Assembly (NCBI GenBank): GCA_001466705.2
Contig: LATX02000044.1
Span: 1-33,090, forward strand
Source: Moniliophthora roreri
Taxonomy: Eukaryota > Basidiomycota > Agaricomycetes > Agaricales > Marasmiaceae
DNA length: 33,090 bases
Reading direction: 5' to 3'
Of this stretch, positions 30,751-33,090 are shown piece by piece. The notes under the pieces were generated by a model that ran no database searches, was not told the DNA's origin, and was given only the letters and a program-made list of their open reading frames with translations. Made by a program: the position numbers and the translations under genes. Position 1 is the first letter of the stretch, and every line of letters begins with the position of its first letter.

Positions 30751-31620
30751 CCAATGAACTCGATCTGTCACCGAACCATGTCACCAATCACTTTTGCGCC
30801 CTGCCCATGTCTTCCAACGTCCGAGCCTTCCATACACCACACCACCACAAATGACCAATAGCAGCACCCGGAAGAGACTGCGCTGCAAAACCTGGACCGC
30901 CCGAAAGCGGGTCCATGCCGAGCATAACGAATGGCATATATTGAACGGGGATTGTCACGAGTCCGAAGAGAGATGTTTGAGCACCAGGAGGAGCGAGCAT
31001 TGAAGAGAGGTAGATGATGCAGAGGAGGAGGGGACGGAAGAAGACCATAGATTTGACGGGGTAGGAGGCCGGCTGTGGGAGTATGAATTCAGTGGTCGGA
31101 GGTTATGGTCGAGAAACGTGTAGAATAACACACAATTATAGCAACTGCAGCTAAGAAAAGCTGCCAAGCTAGGTCTCCGGATTTACGTCCGTAGGGTTCT
31201 GAAAGTGATTCCAGCTGGCTCCCAGCATGGCTGGAGCGGAGGGTCCGTCAGTATAGTGTTCCTGTTCAATTTATAGAATACGTACTATAGCATAATCATC
31301 CTCAAAAATGAAACTGATGCCACCACCTGCAGAACGACATGGTTGAGTCAAAAGAAAGAGCAAGGTGACTCCATAACTTACTTCCAAGGAAGAAACTGGT
31401 ATACAGTCTCCAGAGCTTGAGGGTGTAGAAAATCAGGCATAGTTCGTTATCAAACTTTGTATCATACCTCAAACTTGGAAAACACGAAACGTTGGACATA
31501 GATCAATTTGTATGCAGAGACGAGGTTCAAGAGAGAAGTCCCTGTTATGCCGATGAGCGATATGGCCAGGAAGCGAGTGACCGGTGGAATTTTGCGCAAT
31601 TCAGCCAGAATGGAGTCCAT
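30751..31620 (-). pseudogene. Derlin copy 6, same lesions as copy 5
   Basis: Exons at the copy 5 positions plus 1592. It has the same 41-base exon 3 and the same TGA after GRAQK, and is cut by the N just after the conserved GDRSSSL codons. Possibly not a separate gene at all but the same locus assembled twice. Confidence 0.85.
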
Positions 31621-32341
31621 GGTGGATGGAAAGCAAGTACAGGGACCGACGTCGAGAAATTTCGACGCGGCGGGTGACATGTTAGGTCGACACGTGTATT
31701 TCAAGACAAGGCGCGCGTAACAGTCACGACCCAAGGCCCAGGCTCTGAGTCTTTTATCCTCAACGCGGCTTCAACAATTCGAGGCTTCAGTCACAAAACC
31801 ATCGAACCAGACCGCCGCACGGGCTGATGTGGACAGTATGATCCCAACGATATTTTCTGGACTTAACCTGTACTTATCGTTTGAGAATTTTCAAGAGTCT
31901 GAGTGAGGTAAGCCTCCATTTTTTTTGTTATTGGTGAGCTACGGCACTGATTACCCTTGTAAGAGATGCAGCGAACACTAAGGTTCTTTGGCAGCAAGAC
32001 TGAATCCTCAATAGCCGAAAGGATCACTCCGAATGACACAGTTCTCTAATAGGATCTGAACAGGATCATTTCTGCATCACTCGTTGACTAGACTCTAGTG
32101 CCTCGCAATCTCAGCTGCAACACAGCTCAGTCGGATGACTTTTAGATCTATGGAAACATCTTGAAGAGACGAGCTATTGGGCCGTAGTATCTGGAATCGT
32201 TCAGTTTGATCGATTTGGACTTCCCGGGTACTTTCGGTATCTCAAAGAGTCAACACAACGCCGCGATAGCCTGCTTTCGATTGGTAGTACCAACAAGCGC
32301 CCAACATTTCAGTACTTGAGCGCTCCCGCGTTGATAAGGTA
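30751..32341 (-). repeat. 1591-base direct repeat, unit 2
   Basis: Second unit, no difference from 29159-30749 seen. Beyond 32341 it continues naturally into the rest of the duplicated module, whereas unit 1 stops at the N. Confidence 0.9.
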
Positions 32342-32510
32342 GGAGACGATGCATGTAACACACTAACGCTTGCCGACAGCAAGTTTGGCGTGGTGTGCTG
32401 TGGAGATACTGTCCAAACCTCGATGTGAGCATCTTCCGAGGCATCTTCCGGCGAGTTCGTAGAGGCCCAAGCGCTCAAGTATGGCGGTGGGACAGTTTTG
32501 AAATCGACCG
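31621..32510 (-). other. Upstream region of Derlin copy 6 and unidentified fragment, copy C
   Basis: 31621-31930 repeats the Derlin-2/5 promoter. 31931-32510 on the minus strand is the most complete version of the unidentified fragment: NSPEDASEDAHIEVWTVSPQ and LGACWYYQSKAGYR are open here where copies A and B have a stop. It has a further stop after GVVLTL and then resumes with SSSLQDVSIDLKVIRP. Not recognised. Confidence 0.45.
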
Positions 32511-32850
32511 GTGAGACAATGCTAACTACGCCCGTGTTACAGGATCATCATCAACCAAACGAACGGCTACATCGCCATCGTGCAACAGCCTTGATGGCAG
32601 CCATCTCCAACGCGACCGTGCCCATCTCCACCATCGTCACTAAGTTTGCAGCCAGCGTATTTGCTTGTGATGTGAGTGGTACTTCTACGGTTTTCCGCAC
32701 GCCTTTGCTGACCAGCGACCATAGTGGATAATACGCACTTATGAGCATGTCTATCTCTGGCCACGCTCAAGTACTGCGGCCAACTATGGGCTGATTCCAA
32801 ATTTTCGAGTGAAAGAGGATACAAACTATAATTTATTGTAAATACAGCCG
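32511..32850 (+). pseudogene. Carboxyltransferase remnant, right copy
   Basis: Begins with GTGAGACAAT, the donor of carboxyltransferase intron 8, preceded by a few bases resembling the end of exon 8. It continues through the deletion-fused exon 9/10 (GCCAGCGTATTTGCTTGTGA), intron 10 and the last exon (TGGATAATACGCAC). The same exon 9/10 fusion as in 5780-6085 shows common descent. Convergent to Derlin copy 7. Confidence 0.8.
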
Positions 32851-32904
32851 CGATACTTATATCACTCCCGTAGATGTTTACCAAAAATGCTACGTGTCAT
32901 CAGT

Positions 32905-33090
32905 TTAACCGCCCCCCAAACGCTGCCCAGTACCGCGCCAGCTTCCAGAGCTAGGCTGCGTTCTCGATCTCGGAGAAATGACTTGAATACCCGTACCGAT
33001 ACTTCCTGGACCTTCTTCAGTCAATGAACCAGTTCTGTCACCGAACCATGTTGCCAACCACTTTGGTGCTCTGCCCATTTCTTCCAACGT
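32905..33090 (-). CDS. Derlin-family protein, copy 7 (partial, leaves window)
   Basis: Only the end of exon 5 is inside the window: EEMGRAPKWLATWFGDRTGS through PRSRTQPSSGSW to a C-terminal WRGTGQRLGGG and stop. It is closest to copy 1 (shared DRTGSLTEEGPGS) and keeps the Cdc48-binding SHP-like box. The remainder lies beyond 33090, so integrity cannot be judged. Together with the remnant at 32511-32850 it forms the inverted counterpart of Derlin-1 plus 5780-6085. Confidence 0.8.
   Translation of the reverse strand, partial: TLEEMGRAPKWLATWFGDRTGSLTEEGPGSIGTGIQVISPRSRTQPSSGSWRGTGQRLGGG

Overview
This is eukaryotic DNA from a filamentous basidiomycete, most likely a mushroom-forming Agaricomycete. 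The genes carry many short GT-AG introns of about 48-62 bases. Several families are typical of or confined to that group: DUF6535 membrane proteins, FunK1 fungal kinases, Agaricomycete-type F-box proteins and aryl-alcohol-dehydrogenase-like aldo-keto reductases. No bacterial operons, rRNA, functional tRNA or CRISPR array were seen.

Layout: 136-884, AT-rich DNA element with terminal inverted repeats. 1137-3982 (-), DUF6535 gene plus a 3' fragment of a second copy. 4720-10865 (+), four Derlin (ERAD membrane protein) copies, three of them intact by exon reconstruction, with duplicated debris of the neighbouring carboxyltransferase gene between them. 10945-13185 (-) and 13549-15785 (+), a divergent pair encoding the carboxyltransferase and biotin carboxylase/biotin carrier subunits of an acyl-CoA carboxylase. 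16152-19423 (-), two F-box paralogues, one truncated. 20981-23279 (+), a second DUF6535 gene, inverted relative to the first. 23683-25020 (-), decayed aldo-keto reductase. 25715-27751 (+), FunK1 kinase. 28600-33090 (-), aldo-keto reductase fragment and three further Derlin copies, inverted relative to the left cluster.

At large scale the window is a rough mirror. DUF6535 followed by Derlin on the left returns as DUF6535 and Derlin in opposite orientation on the right, around a unique core with the carboxylase pair and the F-box genes. The duplicated Derlin module drags along the 3' end of the convergent carboxyltransferase gene, so the intact Derlin-4/carboxyltransferase junction looks like the source locus.

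Eight single N characters (921, 1749, 3983, 7476, 22446, 25932, 26635, 30750) behave as collapsed assembly gaps. Most fall where a repeat or an exon breaks, and one separates two 1591-base direct copies that I see as identical. Part of the apparent copy number may therefore be an assembly effect. The most interesting biology is the carboxylase pair, whose biotin subunit lacks an evident mitochondrial leader and ends in a canonical peroxisomal signal (SRL), and the expansion of Derlin genes, the intact ones retaining WR, GxxxG and Cdc48-binding motifs.
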